Source: Sva-07 sp963728355 (lineage in GTDB: Bacteria; Actinomycetota; Acidimicrobiia; Acidimicrobiales; Ilumatobacteraceae). From it: a DNA stretch of 64,000 bases. The stretch spans positions 1-64,000 of the forward strand of contig CAVSJQ010000002.1 of assembly GCA_963728355.1 (NCBI GenBank). The letters are read 5' to 3'. Below the pieces are notes generated by a model. The model was not told the DNA's origin, searched no databases, and saw only the letters and a list, made by a program, of their open reading frames with translations. The position numbers and the translations under genes are program-made. Shown in pieces: positions 63,109 through 64,000 of the stretch. The number at the start of each line of letters is the position of its first letter. Position 1 is the stretch's first letter.

Positions 63109-63684
63109 ATGAACATCACCCCTACCCCGATCCCCGGCCCCTCGTTCGTCGACATGGTCGAGCTCAGCGACGAGCGCGGCTTCTTCGCCCGGTCGTTCTG
63201 CCGTGACGAGTTCGTCGACGCCGGGCTCGAGCCCGCCGTCGCACAGTGCAACGTCTCCTTCAACCACGTCGCCGGCACGCTGCGCGGCATGCACTTCCAG
63301 ACGGCGGAAGCGCCGGAGGCCAAGCTCGTGCGCTGCACCCGGGGAGCGATCCTCGACGTGATCGTCGACATGCGGCCCGGCTCACCCACCCTCGGCCAGC
63401 ACGTCGCAGTGGAACTCACCGCCGACAACCACCGGGCCCTGTACGTGCCCCCGTTGTTCGCCCACGCCTACCAGACGCTGCAGGACGCGACCGAGGTGCA
63501 CTACCAGGTCAGCCAGCCCTACACCCCCAACACCGAACGCGGGTTGCGCTTCGATGATCCCGTTCTCGGCATCGAGTGGCCGATGACCCCGACCGTGATG
63601 AGCGACAAGGACCGCAACTGGCCGTTGCTCGGGTCGGTCGAGGCGCTCGTCGAGCTCGCTCAGGCCAGCGGAGGTGCGTCGTGA
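63109..63684 (+). CDS. dTDP-4-dehydrorhamnose 3,5-epimerase-like (RmlC-type cupin)
   Basis: 191 aa; AAGGA precedes ATG 63109. DERGFFARSFCRDEFVDAGL, VAQCNVSFNHVAGTLRGMHF (catalytic His in R-G-M-H-F), LVRCTRGAILDVIVDMRPGS, LYVPPLFAHAYQTLQDATEV and YTPNTERGLRFDDPVLGIEW. These are the RmlC cupin motifs, though the C-terminus is of the divergent type seen with RfbF operons. It epimerises a 4-keto-6-deoxyhexose nucleotide, here probably CDP-linked rather than dTDP-linked. Confidence 0.88.
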   Translation: MNITPTPIPGPSFVDMVELSDERGFFARSFCRDEFVDAGLEPAVAQCNVSFNHVAGTLRGMHFQTAEAPEAKLVRCTRGAILDVIVDMRPGSPTLGQHVAVELTADNHRALYVPPLFAHAYQTLQDATEVHYQVSQPYTPNTERGLRFDDPVLGIEWPMTPTVMSDKDRNWPLLGSVEALVELAQASGGAS

Positions 63685-64000
63685 TCATCGTCGACGAACG
63701 GCTGCAGCAGCTCGAGGCCGCCGGCACACCGATCCGGGTGGCGTTGATCGGCGCCGGATTCATGGGCCGAGGTCTGACGAACCAGATCGTCAACTCGGTT
63801 CCCGGCATGACGCTGTCGGCGATCGTGAACCGCACCGTCGACAAGGGGGTCGACGTCTATGCCGACGCCGGCGTCTCCGACACGATCGTCGCCGACGGCA
63901 ACGACGTGAACACCGCACTGGAGAGCGGGCGGCCCGTCGTCACCGACGACTTCGCAGCGGTGTGTGCATCGGACCACATCGACGTCGTCGTCGACGCGAC
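63681..64000 (+). CDS. NAD(P)-dependent oxidoreductase, 5' part only
   Basis: GTG 63681 overlaps the stop of the previous gene as GTGA. IIVDERLQQLEAAGTPIRVA then LIGAGFMGRGLTNQIVNSVP, with the G-x-G-x-M-G Rossmann motif, MTLSAIVNRTVDKGVDVYAD, NTALESGRPVVTDDFAAVCA and HIDVVVDA before the window ends. This resembles the SAF-domain/homoserine-dehydrogenase-like oxidoreductases that follow RfbF, SDR and RmlC genes in similar operons. Its step in the sugar pathway cannot be fixed from 106 residues. Confidence 0.8.
   Translation, partial: MIIVDERLQQLEAAGTPIRVALIGAGFMGRGLTNQIVNSVPGMTLSAIVNRTVDKGVDVYADAGVSDTIVADGNDVNTALESGRPVVTDDFAAVCASDHIDVVVDA

Overview
The window is high-GC DNA with actinobacterial gene style: many GTG starts, 4-bp ATGA/GTGA start-stop overlaps, a DivIVA protein, LytR_C-domain, DUF4012 and DUF222/HNH proteins, and secreted 'DTR' repeat modules. 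Together these suggest an Acidimicrobiia-like (Ilumatobacter-type) chromosome, which is an inference from gene content only. Almost everything codes for making, modifying or displaying surface polysaccharide. No RNA gene was found.

Layout. 1-7.5 kb: the end of a DUF222/HNH protein, a secreted triple-repeat protein, an unknown gene, and a (−) operon of an anchored TIM-barrel-like protein, DivIVA and a membrane glycosyltransferase. 7.7-23.1 kb: a first glycan locus with polysaccharide deacetylase, NTP_transf_5-type nucleotidyltransferase, sugar epimerase, nucleotide-sugar dehydrogenase, PglD-like acetyltransferase, PglC-like phosphosugar transferase, GT4, DegT aminotransferase and a DUF4012 membrane protein. 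Interleaved with it are two PqqD-like proteins, an HprK-like kinase, a P-loop-less HprK-like relative and three secreted proteins with RR-type signals, two of which share a CGCG motif. I regard this set as the best candidate for an undescribed system. 23.2-32 kb: accessory DNA with secreted proteins, a DUF559-type nuclease gene bracketed by repeats, a Cas4-like nuclease, a LytR_C protein, two paralogous anchored low-complexity proteins, and an IS4-family element between those two.

32.4-64 kb: a second, larger glycan locus. It has two sulfotransferases, a GDP-mannose 3,5-epimerase-like enzyme, GT61, GT2 and GT4 transferases, a Wzy-like polymerase, a single-module A-PCP-TE synthetase, an asparagine-synthetase-like protein beside an ABC exporter, three GH26-like glycosidases (two sharing a 938-bp apparently identical block), methyltransferases, and a CDP-sugar cassette at the right edge. 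The genes fit precursor synthesis, assembly, polymerisation, export, sulfation or acylation, and trimming by secreted glycosidases.

Quality caveat: from 1 to 24 kb at least 20 single-base frameshifts break otherwise coherent genes, often at short homopolymers. After 25 kb I see only one. The clustering suggests local consensus errors more than gene decay, so broken genes are given as full reconstructed spans with the shift positions stated.
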